Shown in pieces: positions 19,567 through 27,073 of a stretch of 64,000 bases of DNA. The notes under the pieces are model-generated. The model was given only the letters and a program-made list of their open reading frames with translations. It made no database searches and was not told where the DNA came from. The position numbers and the translations under genes were made by a program. The stretch covers positions 124,001-188,000 of the forward strand of contig JABARV010000003.1 in assembly GCA_019186965.1 (NCBI GenBank), given 5' to 3'. Position 1 is the stretch's first letter; every line of letters starts with the position of its first letter. Source of the stretch: Turneriella sp. (GTDB lineage Bacteria; Spirochaetota; Leptospiria; Turneriellales; Turneriellaceae).

Positions 19567-19743
19567 GTTTGCACACAAGCGCACATCGTGTGCAGCGCAA
19601 GCCTAAGACATCCTGTCCTCAGTCTGCGGTTTGCGCAAAGACGCGCCTCGTGCGCGGCGCAAACCTCGGACATCCTGTCCTCAGTCTGCGGTTTGCGCAA
19701 AGACGCGCCTCGTGCGCGGCGCAAACCTCGGACATCCTGTCCT
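19567..19743. repeat. 62-bp tandem repeat, about 2.9 copies, downstream of tRNA-Ser(GCT)
   Basis: Copies start at 19567 (diverged), 19629 and 19691 (the last two nearly identical, the third ending early at the tRNA 3' end). Each unit contains an inverted repeat gtttgcgc...gcgcaaac around a GC-rich core and the word tgtcctcagtctgcgg. A near-identical word (tgtcctctgtctgcgg) flanks the 3' end of the second tRNA-Ser gene. The unit is not a multiple of three and I see no protein in it. Confidence 0.9.
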
Positions 19744-19744
19744 G

Positions 19745-19833
19745 CGGAGCAGGAGGGATTCGAACCCTCGGTACCAGTTACCTAGTACAACAGTTTAGCA
19801 AACTGCCGCTTTCGACCACTCAGCCACCGCTCC
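19745..19833 (-). tRNA. tRNA-Ser (GCT)
   Basis: 89-nt class II tRNA on the minus strand: acceptor GGAGCGG/CTGCTCC with discriminator G, anticodon loop TTGCTAA (GCT, reads AGC/AGU), long variable arm and TTCGAAT T-loop. CCA is not encoded. Its first 13 nt recur twice upstream within a 74-bp repeat. Confidence 0.95.
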
Positions 19834-19981
19834 TAATGTCGCGTGGCTTCGTGGCCCCACACCTCCGCTTCGCTACGGAGATGCAAGAGCATCACAGCCA
19901 CCGCTCCTAATGTCGCGTGGCTTCGTGGCCCCACACCTCCGCTTCGCTACGGAGATGCAAGAGCATCACAGCCACCGCTCC
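19821..19981. repeat. 74-bp tandem repeat carrying the tRNA-Ser 5' end
   Basis: Two full copies (19821-19894, 19895-19968) and a 13-bp partial copy (19969-19981). The beginning of each copy, cagccaccgctcc, is the complement of the first 13 nt of tRNA-Ser(GCT), so two extra tRNA 5' fragments lie upstream of the real gene. The remainder contains a small stem (ctccg...cggag). Confidence 0.92.
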
Positions 19982-20059
19982 ATACCAGAGGACAGATGAC
20001 GGAGAACAGAACACGTAAGATTGTCTCCGGTATTCTTTCTGTCCTCTGTCCTCTGTCTG

Positions 20060-20146
20060 CGGAGGAGGTAGGATTCGAACCCACGAGACCCGTGAAGGCC
20101 TAACGGTTTTCAAGACCGCCGCAATCGACCACTCTGCCACTCCTCC
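20060..20146 (-). tRNA. tRNA-Ser (TGA)
   Basis: 87-nt class II tRNA on the minus strand: acceptor GGAGGAG/CTCCTCC with discriminator G, anticodon loop CTTGAAA (TGA, reads UCN), variable arm and TTCGAAT T-loop. CCA is not encoded. Its 3' flank carries ctgtcctctgtcctctgtc, related to the 62-bp repeat beside the other tRNA-Ser. Confidence 0.95.
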
Positions 20147-20192
20147 CCTTTTTATACACCCTGCTTAACCTACAGAAAAACAACGGAGCAAT

Positions 20193-20212
20193 AAAAAAAG
20201 ACCTGCCGGTCT
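20193..20212 (-). terminator. Short terminator-like hairpin in the tRNA-Ser(TGA) leader
   Basis: AGACC/GGTCT stem (plus 20199-20212) with loop GGCA, followed on the minus strand by seven T. It lies between the promoter at 20261-20290 and tRNA-Ser(TGA), so it would cut the transcript after roughly 55-60 nt unless read through. The stem is only 5 bp. Confidence 0.4.
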
Positions 20213-20260
20213 ATGCCACCAGTACTAAAAAATTAAACATCGCGTCAATGTGTAATCAGT

Positions 20261-20290
20261 ATTATACATCTAAACGGCAAATTCTGTAAA
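20261..20290 (-). promoter_or_regulatory. Sigma70-type promoter for the tRNA cluster
   Basis: On the minus strand TTTACA (plus 20285-20290) and TATAAT (plus 20261-20266) are spaced by 18 bases. The -10 box is a perfect consensus match. The start point would be near 20254, about 110 nt before tRNA-Ser(TGA). Confidence 0.6.
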
Positions 20291-20328
20291 AAATGTTGCC
20301 ACCGCCGGATGGAAAGTAAAGCCAGCTT

Positions 20329-21756
20329 ATGGCCGATAAAAACACCAAAGCAGAAATCCAGCGCATTTTCGAACTCCAGAAAAAATTCAAGTGGAGCCTA
20401 CGGGAAACCACTGCGCACGAGCGCCGCGAGAAATTAAAAAAACTCAAAGAAAAAATCCTTGCTGAAAGCGAAAATTTATACCAAGCCCTGTGGCAAGATT
20501 ACAAAAAACCACGCGAAGAAGCCGATCTTGCTGAAGTGTTGCCTATCATGGCTGAAATCCATGACGCAATTAAAAACCTGCCCGATTGGATGCGTCCCAA
20601 AGTTGTTGAAACGCCAATACACTTAGGCACCGGCCGCAGCGAAGTGCATTACGAACCCCTTGGGCAAACTCTCATTATTGCGCCGTGGAACTACCCCTTC
20701 AACCTAAGCATTGGCCCCCTTATAAGCGCAATTGCCGCAGGTAACACGGTGGTGCTGAAACCTTCTGAACTTGCACCCAATACTGCCGCGTTCTTAGAGC
20801 GCATTTTGAAAGATTTATTTTACGAAGAAGAAGTTGCTGTTTTTCAAGGCGATGCTTCCGTTTCGACAGAGCTTTTGAAGCTCCCCTTTGACCACATGTT
20901 TTTTACCGGTGCACCCAGTATTGGTAAAATTGTGATGAAAGCAGCCGCCGAACACCTTTCGGTGTGTACTCTCGAATTGGGCGGTAAATCTCCCGCGATC
21001 GTCGAAAACACCGCCGACATCCGCGAAGCGGGAAAGCGTATCGCGTGGGGTAAGTGGGTTAACGCAGGCCAAACCTGCATTGCGCCCGACTACGTTCTTG
21101 TTTCCGAAGATAAAAAGGATGCACTCATCGACGCAATACACGATACTGTAAAATCGTTCTATGGCCAAACACCAATTGAATGGCGCAACTCCCCCGATTT
21201 TTGCCGCATTGTAAACCGCCGCCACTACGACCGCGTGAAAGGTCTTTTAGACGACGCCAAAAAACACGGTGCAGAAATTGCATTTGGCGGCGATACTGAC
21301 GAGCACGACAACTACATTTCACCCACAGTGGTAACCAATATCGCCGAAGGTAGCGAAATACTTAAAGAAGAAATTTTTGGGCCGCTATTACCCGTTGTGA
21401 CCTACCGCCACCTCGACGAAGCGTTGGAGTACGTGCGCCGGGGTGAAAAGCCACTTGCAGTCTATGTTTTTTCAGCCTCTGAAAACGCGATTGAAAATAT
21501 TTTACGCAACACTGCTGCAGGCGGCACATCGGTAAACGATTGCCTCATGCAATTTGCGAACCCCAAATTACCTTTTGGCGGCTCGAATAACAGCGGTCTC
21601 GGCCGCTACCACGGTTACTACGGATTTAAAGCGTTCTCACACGAGCGTGCGGTGTTTAGGCAATCACGCCTTTTTAACCCGATGCAGATTTTCTATCCGC
21701 CGTATGGAGGTTCGTTTAGAGAAACATTCCAGAAGTTCATCCGCCACATTATGTAG
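20329..21756 (+). CDS. Aldehyde dehydrogenase, ALDH3-like
   Basis: 475 aa NAD(P)-dependent aldehyde dehydrogenase. APWNYPFNLSIGPLISAIAAGN (118-139), VVLKPSEL, FFTGAPSIGK, catalytic Glu216 in LELGGKSP and Cys250 in GQTCIAPDY are all present. Length and APWNYP/C-terminal FLPFGGS-like text (KLPFGGSNNSG) place it near class 3 fatty-aldehyde dehydrogenases. It probably oxidises medium or long-chain aldehydes. A hydrolase gene follows 42 nt downstream on the same strand. Confidence 0.92.
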   Translation: MADKNTKAEIQRIFELQKKFKWSLRETTAHERREKLKKLKEKILAESENLYQALWQDYKKPREEADLAEVLPIMAEIHDAIKNLPDWMRPKVVETPIHLGTGRSEVHYEPLGQTLIIAPWNYPFNLSIGPLISAIAAGNTVVLKPSELAPNTAAFLERILKDLFYEEEVAVFQGDASVSTELLKLPFDHMFFTGAPSIGKIVMKAAAEHLSVCTLELGGKSPAIVENTADIREAGKRIAWGKWVNAGQTCIAPDYVLVSEDKKDALIDAIHDTVKSFYGQTPIEWRNSPDFCRIVNRRHYDRVKGLLDDAKKHGAEIAFGGDTDEHDNYISPTVVTNIAEGSEILKEEIFGPLLPVVTYRHLDEALEYVRRGEKPLAVYVFSASENAIENILRNTAAGGTSVNDCLMQFANPKLPFGGSNNSGLGRYHGYYGFKAFSHERAVFRQSRLFNPMQIFYPPYGGSFRETFQKFIRHIM

Positions 21757-21798
21757 CCATGGTTGACCCACACTCTTAATTCTAACGTTTGACCTTGT

Positions 21799-22782
21799 AT
21801 GGCAGATTATCTTACCTTTTTGCCCGAAAAGGCGCCTAAGCGTAACCTATTAGTACAGATTTTTTTCGAGATTTTGTATATCGTACGCTACACCCTTCTT
21901 TACTTACCCGGATTATTATTACGCCCATCGGACATTACAGAAGGAGAAAAAAGGCCAGTTGTTCTTGTATCAGGCCTTTGGGGTTCGCCCCTAACGTGGA
22001 GTAGCGCACGCGCCGCTTTAGCCAAACAAGGCCATCCCGTATACGTTGTACGCCTTGGGTTCCAATGCGGAAATTTGCGCAAGTACAGTAAAAAGCTCCA
22101 AGAGTTTCTCGAAACACACGCCTTAAACGACTGTTATCTTGTTTGCCACTCAATGGGAGGCCTTGTTGCCGCACACATGGGGTACAAAGGACGCGACAGG
22201 GTACGAAAAATTTTTACATTAGGAACTCCGTTCCGTGGGCATTACCTCGCAATCCTTGTTCCCTTTACGTACGCAACGTTGCAGATGATTCCCTTTTCGC
22301 GTTTTATAAAAGAAACAAAAGAGAAATACCGCACTCTTACAAGCATACAAGCAGTCTTTGCTTCTTTTGACGAAATCCTCTTCTCAGATTATCTCAACAT
22401 CCCCGGACGCTTTGACGATGTAAAACTTAAACAAATCGGCCACTGCAATCTTTTCATGGGACCTTCGGGAATTGAATGTATCCAAGAACTCATTTTGGCA
22501 GAAGAAGCAAAGGACCCAAAGCCCGTACCTGTAAAAAAAGGCGCCGATTCCAACACAGAAAAAAAAATTCCTGACCCTACATTTAAGAAAAAAGCTCCTA
22601 AGAAAAAAGCTTATAAAAAGCCTGCTCCTAAAAAAAAGCCAAAAGCAGTAAAAAAAGCAGTAAAAAAAGCAGTAAAAAAAGCAGTAAAAAAAGCAGTAAA
22701 AAAAGCAGTAAAAAAAGCAGTAAAAAAAACAGTAAAAAAAACAGTAAAAAAGAAACCTCTACCTAAAAAATCACGCAGGTAG
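21799..22782 (+). CDS. Alpha/beta hydrolase (lipase-like) with lysine-rich repeat tail
   Basis: 327 aa. Residues 53-235 are an alpha/beta hydrolase core: LVSGLWGSPLTW oxyanion region, nucleophile Ser118 in CHSMGG, LGTPFRGH, and a likely catalytic His215. A hydrophobic stretch (about 18-42) may hold it at the membrane. From about residue 241 the protein is a basic Pro/Ala/Lys tail ending in nine four-residue AVKK/TVKK repeats, resembling tails of bacterial histone H1-like and polyanion-binding proteins. It probably hydrolyses lipid or polyester at a negatively charged surface. The 3' end overlaps purN by 12 bp. Confidence 0.8.
   Translation: MADYLTFLPEKAPKRNLLVQIFFEILYIVRYTLLYLPGLLLRPSDITEGEKRPVVLVSGLWGSPLTWSSARAALAKQGHPVYVVRLGFQCGNLRKYSKKLQEFLETHALNDCYLVCHSMGGLVAAHMGYKGRDRVRKIFTLGTPFRGHYLAILVPFTYATLQMIPFSRFIKETKEKYRTLTSIQAVFASFDEILFSDYLNIPGRFDDVKLKQIGHCNLFMGPSGIECIQELILAEEAKDPKPVPVKKGADSNTEKKIPDPTFKKKAPKKKAYKKPAPKKKPKAVKKAVKKAVKKAVKKAVKKAVKKAVKKTVKKTVKKKPLPKKSRR
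22645..22752 (+). repeat. 12-bp tandem repeat (9 copies) encoding AVKK/TVKK
   Basis: The unit gcagtaaaaaaa is repeated exactly seven times from 22645 to 22728, then twice with a leading a (22729-22752; the last copy ends in g). Each unit adds four residues without shifting frame. The A-run and identical copies make it prone to slippage. Confidence 0.97.
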
Positions 22783-23424
22783 TTTTTTTAAATACTGTTG
22801 TATCGCCCGCCAATAAAGTTGGTGCTCTGCTTTTAGGATACGCCTACTGAGCGTTTCTACCGTGTCTTTGCTTTGTACTGGCACTGCACTTTGTGCAAGA
22901 ATTTTTCCCGTGTCCATTCCTCTATCTACCAAGTGTACGGTGCATCCTGTAATTTTGACTCCATAGTCTAACGCCTGTTTTTGTGCATTAAGCCCGGGAA
23001 ATGCAGGCAAAAGCGCGGGATGTATATTCAAAATACGGTTGGGAAATGCATTTAAAAGAGGCGCTGTAATAAGTTTCAAATAGCCAGCACAAATGACCAA
23101 AGTTGGATTTTCTTTTTTAAGCCGCTCCGCTAAACGTGCGTCAAAGCCCTCACGGCTTTCTCCTTTTTTTTTAGGAAAAAGTTCTGTTGGTACTCCGTAT
23201 TTTTGTGCAAGCCCCAACCCAGTCGCTTCACGGTCGCTTAAAACTAAAATACATTCTGCATCAAGTTTTTGGAGCCGCATTGCATCTAACAAAGCGCGCA
23301 TATTACTTCCACGACCAGAAACAAGGATGGCTAACCGCGCTTTTTGAGGCGGTTTACCGGTAAAAAGTGTACGCAATGCTTTCATGAAATAGCCAAATGG
23401 GAAAACTGGCAGATAGAATACCAC
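22771..23424 (-). CDS. purN: Phosphoribosylglycinamide formyltransferase
   Basis: 217 aa from the GTG at 23424; an ATG at 23385 (MKALRTLF) would give 204 aa and is equally possible, neither having a clear ribosome-binding site. It transfers formyl from 10-formyl-THF to GAR in purine synthesis. LVSGRGSNMRALL, the catalytic NIHPALLPAFPG (Asn133 and His135 in the long form) and GCTVHLVDRGMDTG are intact. It converges with, and overlaps, the hydrolase gene, and lies 6 nt after the UDP-xylose synthase gene. Confidence 0.93.
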   Translation of the reverse strand: MVFYLPVFPFGYFMKALRTLFTGKPPQKARLAILVSGRGSNMRALLDAMRLQKLDAECILVLSDREATGLGLAQKYGVPTELFPKKKGESREGFDARLAERLKKENPTLVICAGYLKLITAPLLNAFPNRILNIHPALLPAFPGLNAQKQALDYGVKITGCTVHLVDRGMDTGKILAQSAVPVQSKDTVETLSRRILKAEHQLYWRAIQQYLKKLPA

Positions 23425-23430
23425 ACCTCT

Positions 23431-24399
23431 TTATTTACTTTTTGCATTTTTTATCTCTTCTGAAAAATACGCAAGGGTTTTTTGCAAACCTTCTTCCAAG
23501 TCTACTTTTGGTGTCCAGTTAAGGAGCCTTTGCGCTTTTTCAATAACAGGACGGCGCACCTTAGGATCATCTTCAGGTAGCGGAAAATTTTTTACCTGCA
23601 ATTTTTTTCCTGTAACTTTTTCAAGTACGCCTACAAGTTCGCGTATAGTAAACTCGCGTGGGTTACCCAAATTTACAGGACCATCGTATTTTTCACGTGG
23701 CAGTTTTTGTAGGGATAAAATTCCCGCGATTAAATCCGAAGCATAACAAAAAGAACGCGTCTGAGAACCATCGCCATAAACAGGCACCGGTGCGTCTTTA
23801 AGCGCAGCAATACAAAAGTTTGAAATAACACGGCCGTCGTCGGGGTACATATACTCCCCATACGTATTAAAGATGCGAAAAAGGCGTACATCCGCCTTTT
23901 TGAAACGTACATAATCTTGCGCGAGGGTCTCTGCCGCTCTTTTACCTTCATCGTAACAGCTACGTATTCCAACGGGGTTTACATTCCCCCAATACGACTC
24001 TGGTTGTGGATGCACTAAAGGATCTCCGTAAATTTCGGACGTTGATGCGTGGAGCACCATTGCCCCATGAGAATCTGCGATGCGTAAAATATTGTGCATT
24101 CCCAAAACGGAAGTTTCCCAAGTAAAGATGGGATCTTTTTGGTAATGCGGCGGCGATGCAGGGCATGCCAAATTAAAAATAACGCCAAATTTTCCAAAAC
24201 GCGATACGGGAAGATTTTCGGGAGAAGTTATACGGATATCTAAATTGTGGAAATCTATGGCGCCTGCAACTTCGTTTAAATTTTTACGGCTTCCTGTATA
24301 AAGGTTATCCCAAACGGTAACCTGTGCCCCTTCTTTAAGAAGCGCACGAACAAGATGGCTTCCTAAAAAACCAGCGCCACCTGTAACCAATGCATGCAT
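23431..24399 (-). CDS. uxs: UDP-glucuronate decarboxylase (UDP-xylose synthase)
   Basis: 322 aa short-chain dehydrogenase. Rossmann motif GGAGFLGSH (7-15), LACPASPPHYQKDPI, TSEIYGDPLVHPQPE, YWGNVNPVGIRSCYDEGKR with catalytic Tyr/Lys, and the family-specific RIFNTYG. Converts UDP-glucuronate to UDP-xylose with bound NAD, supplying a pentose for surface polysaccharide. No glycosyltransferase genes are adjacent. Confidence 0.93.
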   Translation of the reverse strand: MHALVTGGAGFLGSHLVRALLKEGAQVTVWDNLYTGSRKNLNEVAGAIDFHNLDIRITSPENLPVSRFGKFGVIFNLACPASPPHYQKDPIFTWETSVLGMHNILRIADSHGAMVLHASTSEIYGDPLVHPQPESYWGNVNPVGIRSCYDEGKRAAETLAQDYVRFKKADVRLFRIFNTYGEYMYPDDGRVISNFCIAALKDAPVPVYGDGSQTRSFCYASDLIAGILSLQKLPREKYDGPVNLGNPREFTIRELVGVLEKVTGKKLQVKNFPLPEDDPKVRRPVIEKAQRLLNWTPKVDLEEGLQKTLAYFSEEIKNAKSK

Positions 24400-24455
24400 G
24401 GGTTATTTTAGAAATGCAAAACACACAGGAAAGCGCTTAGGAGTTTCACAAAGTT

Positions 24456-25628
24456 TTAGTCGATGGGTACGTATACTTCGCCATCCATAAGGATACGTGC
24501 GCTACGGCTCATAATAGCTTTGGTAACAACCCAGTCTGTTCCAGACTTAGCCGCTTTTGCTCCAACACGTAGCGTTCCCGAAGGATGCCCAAAGGTTACA
24601 ACCTCTCTTTCTATGCCTCCTGCTGCTAAATTTACAAGGGTTCCAGGAACTGCCGCTGCAGTGCCAATGGCAACTGCACATGTCCCCATCATCGCGTGGT
24701 GTAATTTCCCCATAGAAAGCGCACGCACGTTAAGATCGATTTGTGAAGCGTCTACATCTTTACCGCTCGATGCTTTGTAAGAAAGCGCTTTGGAAACAAA
24801 TGCAATTTTGGGTGTGTGCTGCCGTGAGAGGGCATCTTCCAGATTTTGTATAAGCCCCATTTTAAGAGCTCCATAAGAGCGAATTTTTTCAAACATTTCT
24901 AAAGCCTTCGTATCCGAATTTATATCGCCTTGGAGTTCCGTTCCTTTATAACCAATATCTTCTGCATTTAAAAACACCGTAGGAATTCCTGCGTTGATAA
25001 GGGTTGCTTTCAATTTCCCTATTCCCGGAACTTCCAGCTCATCGACAATGTTTCCTGTGGGGAACATAGAGCCTTCACCGTCTGCGGGATCCATAAATTC
25101 AAGTTGGATTTCTGCGGCGGGAAACGTAACTCCGTCAAGTTCAAAATCCCCTGTTTCTTGTACATTCCCGTTGGTAATAGGAACATGCGCAATAATTGTC
25201 TTCTTTATATTTGCTTGCCAAATTTTTACAGTACATATCCCGTTTTCTGGGATTTTCTCTTTTGGAATAAGCCCACTTTTAATGGCAAACGGCCCCACCG
25301 CAGCGGAAAGGTTTCCGCAGTTACCGCTCCAATCGATAAAGGGTTTACCAATAGCTACTTGCCCAAAAAGATAGTCTACATCGTGGCCTTCCATACTTGC
25401 ATGGGAGATAATTACTGTTTTGGAGGTCGACGAAGTTGCTCCTCCCATTCCGTCGGTATGCTTTTCGTAAGGGTCAGGGCTTCCGATAACGCGCAAAAGG
25501 AGTGCATCACGCTCTTTACCTGCATGTTGGCAAAGGGGTGGCAGATCGGCTAAATTAAAAAAAACGCCTTTCGAGGTTCCACCGCGCATATACGTTGCGC
25601 GAATTCTTGTTTGTGGTTTAAATTGCAT
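24456..25628 (-). CDS. prpF: PrpF-family 2-methylaconitate/methylitaconate isomerase
   Basis: 390 aa from ATG 25628, chosen because IRATYMRGGTSKGVFF follows as in other PrpF proteins; an upstream TTG would add 18 residues. PrpF moves the double bond of 2-methylaconitate in the AcnD-dependent methylcitrate route. The catalytic-lysine segment GGTSKG, GMGGATSSTSK, GNCGNLSAAVGPFAI and MMGTCAVAIGTAAAVPG are present. No prpB, prpC or acnD is visible, so the exact substrate is unsure. A long hairpin lies just upstream. Confidence 0.88.
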   Translation of the reverse strand: MQFKPQTRIRATYMRGGTSKGVFFNLADLPPLCQHAGKERDALLLRVIGSPDPYEKHTDGMGGATSSTSKTVIISHASMEGHDVDYLFGQVAIGKPFIDWSGNCGNLSAAVGPFAIKSGLIPKEKIPENGICTVKIWQANIKKTIIAHVPITNGNVQETGDFELDGVTFPAAEIQLEFMDPADGEGSMFPTGNIVDELEVPGIGKLKATLINAGIPTVFLNAEDIGYKGTELQGDINSDTKALEMFEKIRSYGALKMGLIQNLEDALSRQHTPKIAFVSKALSYKASSGKDVDASQIDLNVRALSMGKLHHAMMGTCAVAIGTAAAVPGTLVNLAAGGIEREVVTFGHPSGTLRVGAKAAKSGTDWVVTKAIMSRSARILMDGEVYVPID

Positions 25629-25667
25629 AAGCTTGTTTAGAAAATAGAGACAAGCTGAAAAGCTAAG

Positions 25668-25701
25668 GAGCCTGTGCGCCAACTCGTTGGAGCACAGGCT
25701 C
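25668..25701. other. Hairpin between yhaM and prpF
   Basis: Outer arms gagcctgtgc (25668-25677) and gcacaggctc (25692-25701) enclose an inner ccaa/ttgg pair. On the minus strand no strong T-run follows. It could end the crcB-yhaM transcript or sit in the prpF leader. Confidence 0.5.
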
Positions 25702-25713
25702 TAAGGTGGTTTC

Positions 25714-26688
25714 TTACCTAAGAAAAATTTCTCTACCCAAATATTTGCTATATTCCGACCAAGCGCTATCCATGCCGCGTTCAAGCGAAGTTCGTTTAAG
25801 TTCATTAAAAATAAACTGTGTGGAATCGACTGCGTCTGCAGCGTGCACCAAATACGCCTCCAGAAAGCGCGGCTCTTCAATCGCACCCCAAATACGCTTG
25901 CCTTGGTGTGAAAGTATAACATGCTCCAGTTTCGCTTGCGTCAAAGGGTGCATTTTTGATTTAACAAGTTTTACTTTTAACCTTTCGTAGCTTAAAAGGG
26001 TATGTCCTTTAAGACGCCCTGCTTCGCTATGTTCATAGTGGCTAAGTAAAAAATCATACTCATCGACTTTTCCAATATCGTGCAAAAACGCTCCGGCGAG
26101 CGCGAGGTCTGCATCGGCGTGTGGGTATATCTTGCAAAATTCTGCAACGGTATGCATAACGTTACACGTATGCTCCATGAGGCCGCCAATGTATGCGTGG
26201 TGTACCCCTCGCGATGCAGGCGACTCGATAAAAAGCCGCATAAACGCACGGTCTTTCAAAAATTCAATACACACCTCGCGTAATTCATTCGAGGTAATTT
26301 TTTGCAAGAGCGTGCGAATCTCCTGATAAATTTGGCGGCGTGAGTGCGGGGTACGTGCCCAAAACCGGCTGAGTTCTCCCTCCCCTTCTTCTACACTTTC
26401 TATTTTTGTAAGTTTTATTTGTTTAACATTTTGGAATTCTTCGACAATTCCTTGTATACGGATAATTTTTCCTGGTTTGGCAATTGCAGAAATTTTTTTA
26501 AGTTCTACTGCATTCGCAAAGTAAATTGCAGGCATGTGTCCAGAGGCATCTGCAAGGATTAAACGCAAAAAAGGTTTATTGTTTTTTGCTGTTTGCAAAA
26601 AAGCACGGCGCACAAGAAATTTTCCTTCTTCGAGTAGTCCATTTTGTAGATCGCGTATAAAAGGCGCACGTTCAACAGAAAATCCCAT
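25714..26688 (-). CDS. yhaM: YhaM-type 3'-5' exoribonuclease (OB fold plus HD domain)
   Basis: 324 aa from ATG 26688, which has GAGGT five bases upstream, lying within the last codons of crcB. N-terminal OB fold (about 20-110: GKFLVRRAFLQTAKNNKPFLRLILADASG) and HD metal-binding domain with GGLMEHTCNV, AGAFLHDIGK and HVILSHQG. Degrades RNA, and in Bacillus also single-stranded DNA, from the 3' end. Co-directional and translationally linked to crcB. Confidence 0.88.
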   Translation of the reverse strand: MGFSVERAPFIRDLQNGLLEEGKFLVRRAFLQTAKNNKPFLRLILADASGHMPAIYFANAVELKKISAIAKPGKIIRIQGIVEEFQNVKQIKLTKIESVEEGEGELSRFWARTPHSRRQIYQEIRTLLQKITSNELREVCIEFLKDRAFMRLFIESPASRGVHHAYIGGLMEHTCNVMHTVAEFCKIYPHADADLALAGAFLHDIGKVDEYDFLLSHYEHSEAGRLKGHTLLSYERLKVKLVKSKMHPLTQAKLEHVILSHQGKRIWGAIEEPRFLEAYLVHAADAVDSTQFIFNELKRTSLERGMDSAWSEYSKYLGREIFLR

Positions 26689-26689
26689 A

Positions 26690-27073
26690 CTACCTCGTTG
26701 CAACAAAAGCCCAGTGGAAAAGAAGAAAACCTAATACGATGTTGAGCGCTACGTAAAGTACTGCAAGCGCCGTAGATCCGGAATTATGAAGGCGATACGC
26801 ATCCAAAACCATTGAGCTAAAAGTGGTAAGCCCTCCTAAAAATCCAGCTAAAAGAAGATCTGACGCATGTTTGTCCAAACTCCGCTTTTCAAAAATGAGA
26901 ACCGCAGCATAACCTGCAAGAGCAGCGCCTGTAAGGTTTGCTACAAGGGTGCCGTAAGGAAAACGTACCCCAAAAAAATAGAGCGAGAATTTTGATATCC
27001 CAAAACGTAAAAGCGAACCTATACCCCCGCCTAAAAAAACTGCAATAATTGAAAAAAATGTTACATCAGCCAT
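26690..27073 (-). CDS. crcB: Fluoride channel CrcB/Fluc
   Basis: 127 aa with four TM helices. GGGIGSLLRF, GTLVANLTGAALAG and GFLGGLTTFSSM are the Fluc signatures, including the pore Asn and the TTFS fluoride pathway. It works as an antiparallel dimer exporting fluoride. ATG 27073 (MADVTFF) overlaps the nadB end by 8 bp; a longer start would reach further into nadB. No fluoride riboswitch is possible in the space available. Confidence 0.92.
   Translation of the reverse strand: MADVTFFSIIAVFLGGGIGSLLRFGISKFSLYFFGVRFPYGTLVANLTGAALAGYAAVLIFEKRSLDKHASDLLLAGFLGGLTTFSSMVLDAYRLHNSGSTALAVLYVALNIVLGFLLFHWAFVATR

Noticed and set aside
19567-19981. CRISPR array or short protein-coding genes in the tRNA-cluster repeats
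   Set aside because: Copies have no spacers; the open frames there start at weak codons, run through repeats and tRNA genes, and give low-complexity products.
22645-22752. AVKK tail as a frameshift artefact
   Set aside because: The 12-bp unit keeps frame and ends in a normal KPLPKKSRR tail with a stop; the preceding tail is already Lys/Pro-rich.
25668-25701. Dispersed element built on the word gagcctgtg (also near 47040 and 63801)
   Set aside because: Only nine to eleven bases are shared and the flanks differ; chance is a sufficient explanation.
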